Source: Sycobia sp. Sy_11 (lineage: Eukaryota; Arthropoda; Insecta; Hymenoptera; Epichrysomallidae). From it: 64,000 nt of DNA. The stretch covers positions 434,001 through 498,000 of the forward strand of contig JACCIC010000139.1 of the NCBI GenBank assembly GCA_018907035.1. Direction: 5' to 3'. Every line of letters starts with the position of its first letter. Positions within the stretch are counted from its first letter, which is position 1. Shown here one piece after another: positions 50,830-63,010 of this stretch. Both the position numbers and the translations under genes were made by a program. Under the pieces are notes generated by a model. It ran no database searches. It saw nothing but the letters and a program-made list of their open reading frames with translations, and was not told where the DNA came from.

Positions 50830-53800
50830 CAAAAAAAAGTTTTTTTTTTATGAAAATGAAATTTATCAACGATTGATTAGATTTATCGGATTTGAAAATT
50901 CTTGTTCTTCACCGGGATTTCGTTTAAAATTTTTCGTTTAAAATTGATTACAGATTTTTATTTGTTTATTTGTAAAAAATTCTAAAAAGTTATATATTTC
51001 CCACGCTATCAAAAGATATTATTTACGTCTATTCTCTATTTTTACGATGTTTTGGCTACTTTAGCTTTGGGTAGAAACTCGCTCGAAATGGGAACGTTAT
51101 TGAAATTTTATTTGTAATTCTTGCTTCAGAAATTTTCAAAGAGTTCTCCTCGTGCATGCATCAAGGTCTGACGAATCTACTTGAAACGAAAACGTCAAAA
51201 TGGCGCAAAATAGACGTGATTAGAAGTAATACTTAAACAAAATTTGCAAATGTTTAATGTTTCCGTAAAAGAATTTTGAAAACAGAGTATGTTTTATTCA
51301 ATTAGTAGATAAGAGTAGTCAGAGTTCTGTGAAAGTGTTAATATATCAATCGTAACAGCATCCAAAACATTTGCAACGATTTATAAGCTTAGAAGTATTT
51401 CTAAAATATTTCCGCCTTATTTTCTTATTAATTAATTCGATATATCACAGAGAACTATTTATAATATGTATTCCAAAACTTTTAAAATAATTAAGAAATA
51501 TTACCTTTCAATATTTTCTTTAAATTTGCTATAGTACAGGAAATTTATCAATATTCTATGGCAGTTTATTTTTAGATAAATAATCTATTGTTGATTTGAA
51601 GATCGTATATTCGCAAGAGTGATTATATTGTGTTTTGACGATATTGCAGCAAAAATTATCGTGGGAACGCACCTGTCCTTAATACTATCTACTTCATTGA
51701 GAATTCTCATTCGGTAAGCAGACACGTTCTAATTATAAAATCATCGTAAATATTGCTTTTAGTACTAACTCATCGAGCGAGTCCGATGCCTCGTAGGCAT
51801 TCTTCATACCCGCGGTACAGCCCATATTTTTACCGGTCATTTTCTACAAAGTTATGAACATCCGAGCGAAAAGCCTCTCTCGTACGGCTTTGGGTGGCGA
51901 GCACAATTTGACCATTCCGAGGATGGAAGTTTTCAAACGCTGTAATTTCGAGACCGAGCGCGATCTCCTGAAGAACAACGAAGGAGAGAGAGAAAAAAAA
52001 ATAATACATTTTATGAATCCGTACTTTCACGCCGGATTTTCAAACTTGATCCTGCTGTATTTTTCTCATCCATATAATGCGTAAGCGCAAGATATTAATC
52101 CATCGAGAATCCTACGGTAATGGAAAAAGTAATGAAATTTTTATTTTCTAAAAGAAACAATAATTAAATTAGAAATAAAGTTTGAATGTGTATTACTATT
52201 ATTTATTTTTAATATATCCGAATATTTAGCGCGGTTTAATGCCCCCGATGATTATACGGCGATTAAGATAATTTGCATAGATAAAATGATTTTTATGCCC
52301 GGAGCATCGACGCTTTACAAGAAATGAGACATTTTCTTCTGTTATATATTTTGTTAAACGCTACTCTAATTTCAGGCAGTGTCGTAAGCTGTTAGAAATC
52401 TACAGCTGCGCAAAGTTTAAAGATCTATTTCGACGATGCTCCAATGCTTTCGAGCTCAACTACACACGAATTTCATCGCACCCGTAAATAAAATTGAAGC
52501 TTGACAGTCGGTTGAAAAGTAGATCAGTTTCTAAGGCTAAATACCAACCGTGGCTTTAAAAAGCTGTGCAATGCTAAACTCGAGCAGCGATGAAAAAGGT
52601 TAATTCATTTTATGGTTAATTACGGCAGTTTACTTTATTTCTGAAAAATTTTACTCTGTTTTGTCGAAATTTACTGCTACTCGGTATAATTTTTTACTAC
52701 AAAAATATGTATAAAATGGTTTTTTTTTCTCACTGCGGATTTACTAAACTTTCAAGAGAAACGAATTTATGACTTTCATCGATTACACGGGGGTAAGATG
52801 GGCGTGAAACTGCTGTTATTTGAGCAAATGTATTTTATAGATATTGGATTTTCATACTTTAGCTGCAATCATAAAACTAATTTGTGTGTAATTGTGTATT
52901 TAAGAAATTCTAGAATTGTGAGAACTAATGATAATAAACCACGTTTTGCACATTATGTCAGATATTAGTAATATTATGGGTTTTTCAAACAGTAAGTATC
53001 TTATTTCGAATTCAACGACCGATATGTACTTAGACATTTTAAAAAATCTCTAGACTTAGAATTCTTTTTAATTTTTAATGTGATGATAGTGTCTACCGTT
53101 AATAATGTATCCTATTTATCAAAAACTAAATTTCCATTACGATTGGATTAATTTTCAAAAGTAGAAACGATCATATTTGATTTTCGTTTTATTCTTCTCA
53201 CCCTTCATCATGAATAATTTGAAATATGAAAAAGAATCCTTTTAGAGAGCCTGCAAGTTATAATTTTATTTTGCAATCTTTTGACAAGTAACTGAGACGT
53301 TATCCTCTTTCTGAAACAAAAACAATATTAATTAAAAGAATCTACGGCAGAACTTGTATCAGTGTCCAATTTATTGTAACAGAAAGAACATCTGGCATTC
53401 CTACGGAATTTTATATTCAATAGATCTGTTTTTATTCCAATCTATATTTATCTAAATGTTTAATCCTATACAAACCAATTTGCAACAGAACTCAATGCAA
53501 TTCGTAAGGGTGGTTTCTAGGATTTGGTAATATGAAAGGTCAGTTGTTTTGATGAGTAAGCTTATTGATAATGTGGAATCTAATTTTTATATAAAAAAGC
53601 TATTTTATTTGTAATTTTTAGCAATATATGAAGTAAAAAGAGTGAATTAACGGGGTTACTTCAGTTTAGTTCTGTAGGATTTCCATTTATTGAATTTAAA
53701 GTTCATGAATTTGGGTTGTCAGGTTTAAGGTTATTGAGCTTAACTTTAATGCATTTTGGATTTGTAAATTTTAATTCTCTATTATACTATATTGTTTGTG

Positions 53801-54369
53801 CATATCGTTTGTGGTTTTTTTATACTAAGAAACTTTAATATGCGGTATCTTAGTAAATAACAAAATATATTTCAGCATCGACGCAATTTGTGTGATTCAG
53901 ACCTATGTTTATGATGGCCTAACTATTTGTCGGTCTGTGTATAATTTATTCTATTCTTTATTAAGGTGGGATTAATATATTTGAAATACAAAATTTGAAA
54001 ATATTTCTTTGCAGCAATGCGAAACGATTGAGTTAAATTTATTTAATAATAATTATAAAGCTGTCTCAAAAGATGATTTAAACATTTTAATTTCCGAGAA
54101 TCTCACAAAATTTCCTTTAATTATATCCGTGTAATGAAGATTTTTTCAAAATTCAGCATTCAGATATAGTAGTACATCTAACGACTTTAAAAAAATACGA
54201 CTTTAGAATATATTTTTACATACACGCAGTTCAATTGCAGCGAACAGCATTGAATACATCCCTTCTGACTTCCTGGAATAAATCCTTCAATGACTGCAAA
54301 TATATTCGCATTTGCAAATTTCAACGATTACTTTCACTTCCTAACTAAAGTATTCATATTGAATATGTC

Positions 54370-54370
<1 letters not shown>
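50830..54370. other. gene-poor AT-rich DNA
   Basis: No genes or transposon ends seen. A GC-richer segment at 51760-51990 has overlapping short frames on both strands and no family match. Confidence 0.4.

Positions 54371-54376
<6 letters not shown>

Positions 54377-54453
<77 letters not shown>
54377..54453. repeat. (AT)n-(AG)n microsatellite
   Basis: About 20 AT units followed directly by about 16 AG units. Confidence 0.96.
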
Positions 54454-54457
<4 letters not shown>

Positions 54458-54639
54458 GAGAAATTGTTATCATCAATACTACAACAGTATGCCGCATGTT
54501 CCTTTTCGGAATTGTAAAAAATACAACTTGCTATATCTACCCATCGATAACAATCGCATGTATCTTCCATTCAAATGTACGCGTCATTTTCACATATCAG
54601 TGCCTTGCTATTAATGAAAAAAAAAATAGCTAATCTTCT

Positions 54640-55380
54640 TCGCTTTAACCGAACAGGGCCACTCTACCTTATATAGCGGAGTCGTGACGAAGAAGATACA
54701 TCCGCCTCGTGTTTTGATCAGATCCTTCTATGAAAATTATACGATCACACACACACGTATGTATATATATATATATACGTATATACACTGCGCAAAGCGA
54801 TCTCATCGCTCTTTCTCTATTTCGCGTGATTACCATTCGGGTCCGCGGGCGCTCGCGCGACCATCAGATGGAGACGCAAAAGCCGCTCTCCCGCTTCCAG
54901 ATATCCGCGATGTACTTGCGAAAGAACCCGCGAATTAATTTATGGACAAACATGGGATATATATATACGTGTAGGTGACTGCACATATATAGACCGACTC
55001 TCACTTTCTCTGTAGCGATTCCGTATTTCCTTCTCATAGGAAGCTTTCTCCAAGAGGTGCCTCCTTAGACACAGATGCGGGGCCACGCGTGTACGAGCGC
55101 GCTCGTGTCTATCCCTATATTATGTTCATCACGGCGCTGATCATATTCCGTAGGTAGTAATCAATAGCCGTTACGTCAGTGCTGTGTAGATATGAAAACC
55201 TTGTGAGAATCGTGCGAGTAATATTAAAGCCTATACCCGTGTGCGAAAATACTTTAACATAAGTATATATGGCGTTACGTGAACGGGCTAATGGCCATCG
55301 GTGGATTGATCGGTGGGCGCTCGATCTCTCTCTCTCTCTCTCTCTCTTACTCGCTCTACAGTTATACTTTTTTCGCAAGT
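54640..55380. other. CpG-rich intergenic segment
   Basis: Higher GC than its flanks, with words such as GTCCGCGGGCGCTCGCGCGA and a (CT)n run at 55325-55347. No coding support; possibly regulatory for the gene at 56-62 kb, though it is on its 3' side. Confidence 0.3.
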
Positions 55381-55609
55381 AACTTTGTTATTTAAAATAT
55401 TAAAATTTTTATAACATCAAAGACGCCTTCTTATTTTTAAGTGTTTAGTCTTTTAACGTTTTAGCGTTAAGACTTACGTCAATGTTTAGTTAACACTTTG
55501 TCGAAAGTGATATATTTTTGATGTTATTTCAGTTGAATATTCATTTTTTAGAAATTTATTATTAGCAGAATAACTATAAAATTAAAATAATTTTAAAAAG
55601 TGAAGAAAA

Positions 55610-55912
55610 TTGAAGCTAAAAAAGAAAAGAAGTAAAATCTTATTTCTAAATTACTGTATGTTTAGTATATGTCCATTAGAACATGTAATGGGTTTGATAA
55701 TCAAAAGTCAATATTTAACAAAAATTAATCAACTTTATTCAGTAGCATTAGTTAACAATAAGTTTGGACAACGTGTAAGAACGCGAATGCGTTCAAGTAT
55801 AAAAAATGTAAAAAGGAAGTATAAAGAACAAAAATCGCGTTGTCGCAGGCGCTCATGTAGTGATTATAGTGGAAAGAAGATGAATGAAGAAGGAAGTCAT
55901 GAAGAGTGCTAG
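55610..55912 (+). other. 100-codon basic open frame, unrecognised
   Basis: An open frame ending NEEGSHEEC, with a Lys/Arg-rich middle (VKRKYKEQKSRCRRRS). No family resemblance, no splice or promoter context, and AT-driven codon use. It may be a chance frame. Confidence 0.15.
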
Positions 55913-56146
55913 AAAACAACTATCAAATGTAATACTATAAGAAGGCTATAATAGAAGGGCCCTTCAGTCAAGTTTATCGAGATAACTTGTATATCTCTTA
56001 TAATACGTAGCTTAATGATTAATATGTACAATTGCTTATTTATCATACAACATAAAAACGATAAAAAATAACGTATATCTTCATTTTATACAGACATTCG
56101 CTCAGCGTTCCTAGTGGTTCCTCTTTTCTTTGTTACATTAAAATTT

Positions 56147-56152
56147 TTTAAT
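56147..56152 (-). terminator. possible poly(A) signal (ATTAAA)
   Basis: The variant hexamer ATTAAA on the minus strand, 17-22 bases after the stop codon of the Gly/Trp-rich secreted protein gene. Confidence 0.35.
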
Positions 56153-56168
56153 AATATAAAGACCATCA

Positions 56169-59144
56169 TCAGCGACTAGGAAAGCTGAAAGCCTGTGATT
56201 GCTGATTGACCAATGGAACTGCTGGTGGTGGCACAAGATCTTGGGTAATTGACGATTTCTGCGCGGGTGATTGAACAGCTGGCGCCACCTGGAATGATCG
56301 GTCCCAGCTGATTGGTTTACTAGTCTTCTTTAGCTGCTCTTGTTGTGGCTCCTCCTTTTTTCGTAGAGCTGATTGCACTTGTGTCGTTTGGCTTACGGTA
56401 TCCTTTCTGTCTTTCCAACCATGATCGTGGTGATCGTGGTGATCGTCTATGGGGAACCATTCCGATATCCATACTGGCTTCCAGATCTTTTTCCAGTCTG
56501 GAATCCAGATTTCTTTCCAGTCTGGAACCCAGGTTTGCTTCCAATCTTCTTTCCACACTAATTTTTTGTCCTCGATCCATTCTTGTTTTTGTTCTGTCTT
56601 CCAGATTTGTTTCCAGTCTTCTTTCCACTCAAGTTTTTTGTCTGGTACCCAAATTTGTTTCTTACCAGGTTTCCAAATTTGCTTCCATTCTTCTTTCCAA
56701 GCCAATTTTTTGTCATCTACCCAAATTTGCTTCTTAGCTGGTTTCCAAGTCTGTTTCCACTCTTCTTTCCATTCTAATTTCTTATCTTCAACCCAGATTT
56801 GTTTCTTGGCAGGCTTCCAGATTTTCTTCCAAAGTGGTTTCCAGATTAGTTTTTTCTTCCATAGATCGTGGCTGGTATACTCCCAGCCATGAGAGTCTGT
56901 ACCAAGATGCTTCTCACCAGGAATTCCAACCTTTATCCATTCGGGTATGTACGACTTCTTCCACGCTGGAACTTGAATATCCTTCCAAGCGGCCACTTTA
57001 ATAGGTACCCAAATTGGTTTATATACCTTCTTCCACTCTGGCACCTGTATTTCTTTCCACGCTGGAACCTTTATAGGCACCCATATAGGTTTGTATACTT
57101 TTTTCCAAGCGGGAACCTTGATGTCTTTCCAAGCTGGTACTTGAATTTCCTTCCATACGGGTTTCCATATTTTCTTCCAGGCTGGCACTTGAATATCACG
57201 CCAAACGGCTTTCTTCGTAGGATGCCATTCAGGTTTCCAGACTTTCTTCCAGGAAGGTTTCCAAATTTGCTTCTTAGCGGACTTCCAGACTTTCTTCCAT
57301 CCAGGCTTCCAAATGAGCTTTTTCTTCCAGTAGCCTTTTTCTTGATGATGATCGTCGTGGTGGTGATCGTCGCTTGGTCCACTTCCGTAGCCACCTGCGT
57401 CTCCACCTCCAGAATCTCCATGGCCGCCACCGATGTCGCCACCGCCTCCATAACCTCCAAAGTCGCCGCCTCCGCCATGCCCACCTCCGAGATCACCGCC
57501 GCCTCCATGACCGCCTCCGAGATCACTACCACCTCCGTAACCACTATCGCTACCGTGGCCACCGGCGCCAAAGTCACCTATGCCTCCTCCATGGCCGCCT
57601 CCAATGTCACCACCACCTCCATGCCCACCAGCAAAATCACCACCGCCTCCGTGACCGCCGCCAAAGCCACCACCGCCGCCTCCGTAGCCGCCACCACCGC
57701 TGCCGTGGCCGCCGCCGAAGTCGCTTAGACCACTTCCATGGCCGCCTCCGCCACCTCCATGGCCACCAGCAAAGTCGCTGAGACCACCTCCGTGGCCGCC
57801 ACCACTGGCGCCGCCGCCGTGGCCACCACCGAAGTCGCTTAGTCCACCTCCATGGCCGCCTCCATGGCCGCCGCCGCCACCGCCACCTCCGTAGCCACCC
57901 CCGAAGTCACTGACGGCACTTGCATGAGCGCCGCCGGCCCCGTAGCCACCGAAATCAGCGCCTCCGAATCCTCCGCCACCGCCGTGATGGCCACCATCTC
58001 CGAAACCACCACCTCCCCCGAAATCACTTCCTCCTCCGTATCCAACTCGTTTTTGTGCTGCCTGTGCACTGTAACTAAGGATGAAAAAAAAAAAATTCGC
58101 TTGAACTACTTAGAAAATTATGCTAAGGTTTAAAAGCATGATTTTTTTTAAAATGGTATTATAGCATTTAACGTGAATTGATTTTTTTTAATAACAAAAA
58201 GTAAAAAAATTAAGAAATTATGTTATTAAAAACAATTATCAAATCTAATACTTGTTATCCGTGCATTAAAATCGAACATTTGACCTTAATTCTCTTGAGA
58301 AGATATAACATAATTTTGGTTTGCGGTTGAGTTGAATTGTCAGCAATTATTGATTTCACAAGTAAATTTATAAAGGAACAGAATTTAAATTTAAACAATA
58401 ATAGATGTACTAAAATTAAATTACATATATATTCGAATGTAGTCCTAAATATAAATAAATTTTTTTTTATGTGATTTAACGTCGTTGTATTTGTAAACAA
58501 ACCGCATGTAAATTATTACAGCGGTGCTTGTGTCAATCTGCCGAGACCGAGATTTGAACTCGGATCACCGAGTTACTAGCCCTTCGCTCTAGCGATCGAG
58601 CCATCGTAGACCCCATATAAATAAATATAATAAATATGGTAAATATAAAATTTACGAAATAGAACTGCAGAAATATTTTACGATTAGAGCTAATTTAATC
58701 ATAGAAATACAAAATTCTTCTATTGCCATAGGTCGCGGACTAATTTTAGCAATCCAATTTAAATCATTCTCATAAACCGATATATTTCCCGACCGAATCA
58801 AATCTGCGATAAATACCGTAGATTATAAATCCAATTCCGAAACCGGGATAAAAAAATACGCCTCGATAAAGCTTTAAAATCCGACCGGTCGTCGGACGCA
58901 ACGCATTCCCGGCATGACGATGTTAGCATTCGACCGGGCCCGCGGTGAATTAATGCATCAGAGAAACCGCCAACGCTCCCGCCGGGAGAACGTTTAATTA
59001 ATTCGGACACAAGTCCCGCGCAGGTTGCTAAAATCCAAAATGAAGATCGCTCGGCCACGCGGGGGACGAGTTAATTGCAGTGTACGGCCGCGCACTGTAA
59101 CCAGTATCCGCTCCGAGGAAGCGACTCGCGCGCACGCGCGCGGG

Positions 59145-59209
<65 letters not shown>

Positions 59210-59411
59210 AGAACGGGACGGATCGCTTTCGAGCGATAAGCCCCGCGAAGGAAAGTGAAACGGAACTTACGGGATCTGCTGCTGCGACTGCGGCTGCTGC
59301 AGCTGCTGCTTCTGCTCTAGTGCCTTGCTCGCCACAAGCCCGACCTGTAGTAGCACCGCTAGTACGGCCTGTAAATGAGAGAGGAGAAAAAAATCCATAC
59401 ACGTGCCTCTT

Positions 59412-59468
<57 letters not shown>

Positions 59469-62207
59469 GTCCAAATTTATATATGAAAATTATAAATATA
59501 TACACATATATATTCTGGACATATATACGAACTTTCACGATTGGACGCCCGTAACCCCCTCCCCCTCCCCTTATTCCCCCTCTCGCGCGTATGTCATTCG
59601 CTCCACTTTTTCGCGTCGCCTCGCGTCCCGAGAAAGTGCAGAAAGCGACATTTGAGCGGTGTAACGCGTGCGAGCTCGCGCGAACGTTCGCTGGCTCGCT
59701 CCCTCGATCGTTTTTTTATTTATTTAGTTTTTTTTTTTTTTGTCACGAGAGAGCATCGCGATTAGAAGGTAATAAATCGGATCGGCGGGCGCTTCGTCAA
59801 TTACGTCGGTTGTTTCTGTAATTGCGTAGAAAACCGTATATGTATATATGAGTCTGTAAATGAGGGTCCAATATTGGCTCTCTTGTTGCTTTGCGACCTT
59901 TTACGAGCGTGTAATTTCCTCGGCGAGAGTATAGGCTCGAGCCTTTTTTCGTTTATTATTTTTCACATTTCATACGCTTGATTTACAGTATTTCGGTTTA
60001 CGACGATATATATCGCATAATTGTTTTTAATGATTTTACAGGCAAAATTACCGTTTGCAATTCGAATGAAAGTCAGGAAATTCATTGGTATTTATTATTA
60101 TTCCTTGATAATCTGTAGAATGATTAAGTAGCGTAGTTTCCAAACTATTGTAGGATAATTTTTTTTTTAATAGGATAAATAATCATTGCTTATTATTATA
60201 ATAAAAATAATTGATGGCAGATTCTGTGTTATTTCTACGATTGCTTTGAATATTTTATATACAATGTTTTTTTAGCTAATGGCACTCTTACCATTATTGC
60301 CATTTGCCGATTCGTACGGTAGCTTTCTACATGTATGTTTTATATATCAGGTAATAACTTATCATAAATTAATCCGAATAGTTCATCATCTGCACGATTT
60401 CTATTATAATTAAAATTAACTCTTTAAACTTTGCCATTCAAACGTTTAGATACAAGCTTGTTCATAGAGAACTATTTATATAGTTTATAACATAGAGAAG
60501 TATATGGTTTATAACTTATATCTTGCGCATCAAATTACGGTTGGAAGTGAAATAATTCTGTATACTAGTAAGGATGAAAAAAAATCATTTCGATACCTGA
60601 GAAGTAACGCGATGTCCGATGTAAATACTGAAATATTATGGCACTAATTTAAATTTTTTAATTAACTTTATATTCAATTTGTAAATTTATATAGAGACAA
60701 TTCCAATTCCAATTTTTCACGAAAAATATTGAGATAAAAATAACTTAGATTTGAAGACGATTCCAGCTAAAATTCTTACTATTAAGCTTTTTTTTTTTTA
60801 AAACGTAGATGCAGTCCTTTCCATTAAAAATCTGAGAGGCAATCTGTTTCATCAATTACAATTTCGTAGCGATTCGACAGAGCAAGAATTAACCAAAAAA
60901 TTAACATTTAAAATTAGGACGTCAGTTCATAGAATAGTATTTAAAAAATCTAATAATTATTCATATACTATACGAATCTATTAGATTTTATAGGATAAAA
61001 GATCCACGTTTACAAGTAATATATCATTCATTGTTATGAATTTTTAATAGTTAGTTTGGTAAGACTGTAATAGTAATTTTTATAATTGTTAGTGTTGGTA
61101 AAGATAAAAAAATATTTATCGAAACGACGTAATTTTTATCGAAAATTTTTGTTAGATAATTGTGTTAATTATTGCTCTACCTACATTGCTAAAAACGTTC
61201 ACTAATCAACAAAACTGATTTGTAATTTGTATCCGTTAAAAAATCGAAGCTCGCCCCGTTTCCATCGAGAAACTGAGTTGGAATCTTTTCCGCTAAACAT
61301 TGGAATTCAAATCGCCTCTATAAAAAAAACCTAATTCGAAATGTTTTTCGTTTGTAATTTTAGATGGGATCGCTTCGATTTAATGTCGAAATTTAAACCT
61401 ATCTCATGAAAAATTTGAATTGAGAACGTATGATTTAAAATCTTGAGTCTTATACTCTCAGCTGTCAATTTTCTCTTATACTCTTTATATGCTTCTGAAT
61501 GACATCTTAGCCTAATTTTTGTTGACTCCATTCTGCTCACAGTACTATTCTTTCTCAAATCACTAACTTGAAACTTAAAATTTATGTAAACTTACTTTTT
61601 TTTTTTAAATCGAATTATCGTTATAACAAAGTAACTTTCGAAGCTCTGAATAATGGGGAAAATGAGTAGCTCTTTATTAAAAATCTAGAGTACAGAAATC
61701 GAGGTGTAAAATTTGAGGCAAAATATCGGTACAATAGCGAAGTGTGTTTCGAACGGCTCACCAACTATAACGAATTTTCAATCGAAACGAAAGAGAGAAT
61801 AATAGCTTTTGCATCACTCCAACCTCAAAATCGCAGCTATCCAATGATTTTTCGGCTGTCGCGACGTAAAAGAACGTTGAACACCAGTGTGCAAAAATTT
61901 ATTATTCCCCCCGTGAGACTTGTTTACCCTGTTTCGTTCGTGCGTAAAACGACTCCGCGAGATGAATAATCAACTTCCACGCTAGGTATAAAATGTACTA
62001 CGGCACTTCACGAACGCGCAAACACCAGAGTGGAACCGCCATTACCCTGGTAAGAAAGGAAGGGCGACTTATTATTATCGGTTCTAATAATAATCGCGTC
62101 TGCAACACACTCGCCTACCGTCTTCGTCACCTCGTAAACAAAACAAAAAACAAACGAGAAGAAGATAAAAAAAATAAGAAGAACAAGATGACGAGATTGA
62201 GGATAAA

Positions 62208-62246
<39 letters not shown>

Positions 62247-62344
62247 AGAGAAAAAAAAAACAAATAATAAATCGCACAGATCGGTAATATCCCGCGGGTG
62301 GATTTCGGGGCAAAACTAACCGCGACTCCCGGGCGGATCCTCAT
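56169..62344 (-). CDS. secreted Gly/His-rich and Trp/Lys-repeat structural protein
   Basis: Three coding exons: 62321-62344 (8 codons), 59271-59368, 56169-58074. Junctions are GT-AG and in phase, giving 675 residues. Residues 1-24 form a signal peptide assembled across exons 1 and 2 (MRIRPGVA, then AVLAVLLQVGLVASKA), followed by a Gln-rich linker. About 54-276 is Gly-rich with recurrent GGHGGG, SDFGGG and GGYGGG. His/Asp clusters sit at 277-286 and 584-592 (DDHHDHHDH). 290-423 repeats VPAWK and KVYKPIWVPIK. 464-559 is four copies of a 24-residue unit (core KKQIWVEDKKLEWKEEWKQ). The tail is Gln/Pro-rich. There are no Cys in the repeats. Likely an extracellular structural or cuticle/adhesive protein; I know no family with exactly this build. 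The start is chosen because it completes the signal peptide. The repeats keep the frame perfectly, so it is under constraint. Confidence 0.85.
58541..58614 (-). repeat. tRNA-like SINE head in intron 2 of the Gly/Trp gene
   Basis: The minus strand has an A-box-like TGGCTCGATCG, an anticodon-loop-like CTAGTAA and a B-box-like GAGTTCAAATCTC with a good T-arm (CCGAG/CTCGG). The acceptor and anticodon stems do not pair, so this is a tRNA-derived pol III element and not a working tRNA. Confidence 0.6.
58790..59120. other. CpG-rich intronic island, candidate regulatory element
   Basis: GC-rich sequence in intron 2 with several palindromic words (CCGACCGGTCGTCGG, TTTAATTAATTCGG, GTTAATTGCAGTG). Unlike an exon it has no splice-bounded frame in register with the gene. 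Likely noncoding. Confidence 0.35.
59145..59208. repeat. (CA)n-(TA)n microsatellite
   Basis: Located just downstream of exon 2 (minus strand) in intron 2, about 60 bp from the exon 2 donor. Confidence 0.95.
59414..59467. repeat. (TA)n microsatellite
   Basis: About 27 TA units starting about 45 bp upstream of the exon 2 acceptor. The exon is thus bracketed by dinucleotide runs. Confidence 0.95.
59480..62320. other. intron 1 of the Gly/Trp gene
   Basis: GC-richer at both ends (59540-59820 and 61740-62320) and AT-rich between. It includes an (AG)n run at 62213-62242. No other gene recognised on either strand. Confidence 0.5.
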
Positions 62345-62473
62345 CCTGTACGGCTTGCAAGCCCTTTAAGGGGGGGCCCTCGCTGGCGCCTCTCTGCTCC
62401 AAGTCTCCCACGGGGCGCTCGCCGGGTTGAACGCGCGCACTTGAACTTCGGCCAATAAGCCGGAACCGCGGCG

Positions 62474-62480
62474 TTATATA
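62474..62480 (-). promoter_or_regulatory. TATA box of the Gly/Trp gene
   Basis: TATATAA on the minus strand within CCTATATAACGCC, set in GC-rich DNA 130 bases before the ATG at 62344. An ATTGG (inverted CCAAT) lies 20-25 bases downstream, near 62450. A start site about 30 bases downstream would give a leader of about 100 bases. Confidence 0.6.
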
Positions 62481-62603
62481 GGCGCGTATCCTCCTCTACC
62501 CCCCGAAAACGAGACCCCCTGCCACCACTCCCGGCCGCCGGGAGCTCCTTCTCCGGAAGGAGAGGAAGCCGGCCGCGAGCGGGGCCGGCCTCTTCCCCAC
62601 CCT

Positions 62604-62634
<31 letters not shown>

Positions 62635-63010
62635 GGGCGTCAGGATTCTCCCCCAGTCCGCGGGGCCTCGGCGCGTGGTCCCCGCCGCCGCCGTCGTCGT
62701 CGTCGTCGTTGGTAAACGCGGTGGCCGGTCGTCCTTTCCTTTCTCCTTTCTTCCCAGCTACAGCTGGCTCTCTCGCGCCCGGGCCAGCGCTGCTTTCTTT
62801 CATTCCCGCGCGCGGCGCCGCGAGAGAGAGTAAGAGTTACGGGCGGGGAGAGACGGGAGGGGGAGGGGCGTCGTTGGCACGGGTTTAGAGAGAGGTTCGC
62901 GAGGGTTCGCTTGGGCAACTCCAGGAATCCCCGCCAATTGCCGCGATTGCGCGTATTACCGATGAGAAGGGGAGAGTGAAGGAGGGAGAGAGAGAGAGAG
63001 AGAGAGAGAG
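62481..63010. other. GC-rich upstream region with triplet repeats
   Basis: CpG-island-like proximal promoter region. It holds a (GGC)n run at 62608-62636, GCC/GTC triplets at 62686-62707, and an (AG)n run at 62985-63010. Open frames here come from the triplet repeats and are not believed to be coding. Confidence 0.5.

Noticed and set aside
54334..54570. Minus-strand frame with an SLSLSL-YIYIYI tract
   Set aside because: Driven by the (AT)n(AG)n array.
56345..57781. Long open frames on the plus strand opposite the Gly/Trp gene
   Set aside because: They are antisense shadows: Trp, Lys and Gly codons read backwards give stop-free Pro, Leu and Ser codons. No start context, no splice sites, and the repeats keep frame only on the minus strand.
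58541..58614. A functional tRNA (anticodon-like AGT)
   Set aside because: The acceptor stem does not pair and the anticodon stem has at most three pairs; better explained as a SINE head.
62474..62918. Arg-rich and Gly-rich frames upstream of the Gly/Trp gene
   Set aside because: Triplet-repeat translation in a promoter-proximal GC-rich region; no continuity with the gene.
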